This document shows positions 63,451 to 64,000 of a stretch of DNA of 64,000 nt, one piece after another (position 1 is the first letter of the stretch; every line of letters starts with the position of its first letter). The translations under genes and the position numbers were made by a program. The notes beneath the pieces were generated by a model. That model saw only the letters and a list, made by a program, of their open reading frames with translations, was not told the DNA's origin and did not search any database. Source of the stretch: Deroplatys truncata (Eukaryota; Arthropoda; Insecta; Mantodea; Mantidae); contig CM060976.1 in the NCBI GenBank assembly GCA_030765065.1, positions 60,930,539 through 60,994,538 of the forward strand, written 5' to 3'.

Positions 63451-64000
63451 GTTTTCTCTATTCGTTCTACTATTTTTATGAAACCCTATTCTTCTATCTA
63501 CTTCTTGTTAATCGAGATAAGCTTTCATTACAAATTTACACACTTCATAGCAGATACTCATATAAGAAGGATACAGTATGCTGAAACAATAGTCAGATTT
63601 TTAAAAAGAGGTTCACTAGTGATAGCTTTGAGATTCCACGCTCTTTGCATGACAAGAAAAAAACAAATAGTGATTCACCAATTGAAAGATGGTAAGTAAA
63701 TGAAATTCAAACTAATAATAAAGAATAATTCAGAAATAGTTAACGGTATAAAAATGTTATTTGACGTGTGTGCTTTGTTGAGGATCTAAATTTTTTCTGT
63801 AGTATAATTTTGTCTATTTCTTTATGGTTTACCAGGTATACAAAATTCATTCAGAATGAAGAGGACTTCACAAGCTATTCAGAAAAAATTAAGTTATGCA
63901 CTTTATTTGTCATGCAAATATTTTAAACTTATGGTATTTTAATATTGCCAGAGCTATTTCTGAGAGAGAAAAAAAAAAAAATATTTCCATGTAAAAGGTA
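63451..64000 (-). mobile_element. MITE family A copy, running off the window
   Basis: Starts with a degenerate end GTTTTCTCTAT and follows the copy at 48073 through its length (for example TTTTTAAAAAG-GG-T-ACTA near 63600 and the TTTCCATGTAAA-GGTA block at 63985). The other end lies beyond 64000. The 88-residue open frame here is a by-product of the repeat. Confidence 0.75.

Overview
This is a eukaryotic, AT-rich, repeat-dense window, most likely from an arthropod with a large genome. I infer an insect from the spliced gene and the mix of mariner, Tc1, Tigger, hAT, Penelope and RNase H-bearing LINE remnants; I cannot name the species. I see no operons, CRISPR arrays or prokaryotic signals.

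One host gene is certain. The last three exons of DPM1 (dolichol-phosphate mannosyltransferase catalytic subunit) lie on the + strand at 1483-1673, 12684-12798 and 28357-28461. Splice sites and phases are consistent, a stop codon closes the frame, and AATAAA follows at 28506. The 5' half, including the catalytic DxD region, lies upstream of the window. The two introns, 11.0 kb and 15.6 kb, are filled with transposons. A second host gene is suggested on the - strand: a probable terminal coding exon at 59185-59265, followed in its direction by several kilobases of repeat-poor sequence that could be a long 3' UTR. I could not identify its product.

Layout: 1-365 LTR piece; 366-12683 DPM1 exon, a mariner, a Tc-like fragment, a Tigger-like element carrying a second mariner, and a Penelope-like fragment; 12684-28356 DPM1 exon, an LTR retrotransposon with nearly identical LTRs, MITE copies, an inverted SINE pair, a tRNA-like SINE, a hAT fragment, a second Penelope-like fragment and a Tc1 copy; 28357-32200 last DPM1 exon, then a degenerate hAT element split by a LINE with a 13-bp target duplication; 33915-37236 a LINE split by a DDE transposon; 38276-39476 a second Tc1; 39520-40200 a Mutator-like fragment; 40374-42085 a terminal-inverted-repeat element; 42191-45663 a region bounded by a perfect 29-bp inverted repeat and holding two SINEs and a MITE split by a solo LTR; 46-51 kb mixed repeats; 51.9-59.2 kb quiet sequence; 59.3-64 kb probable intron with tRNA-like SINEs and transposase fragments.

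Every transposase or reverse transcriptase found is broken by stops, frameshifts or truncation. The main value of the window is its record of nested insertions, several of which can be ordered in time directly from the sequence. I found no convincing new functional system.
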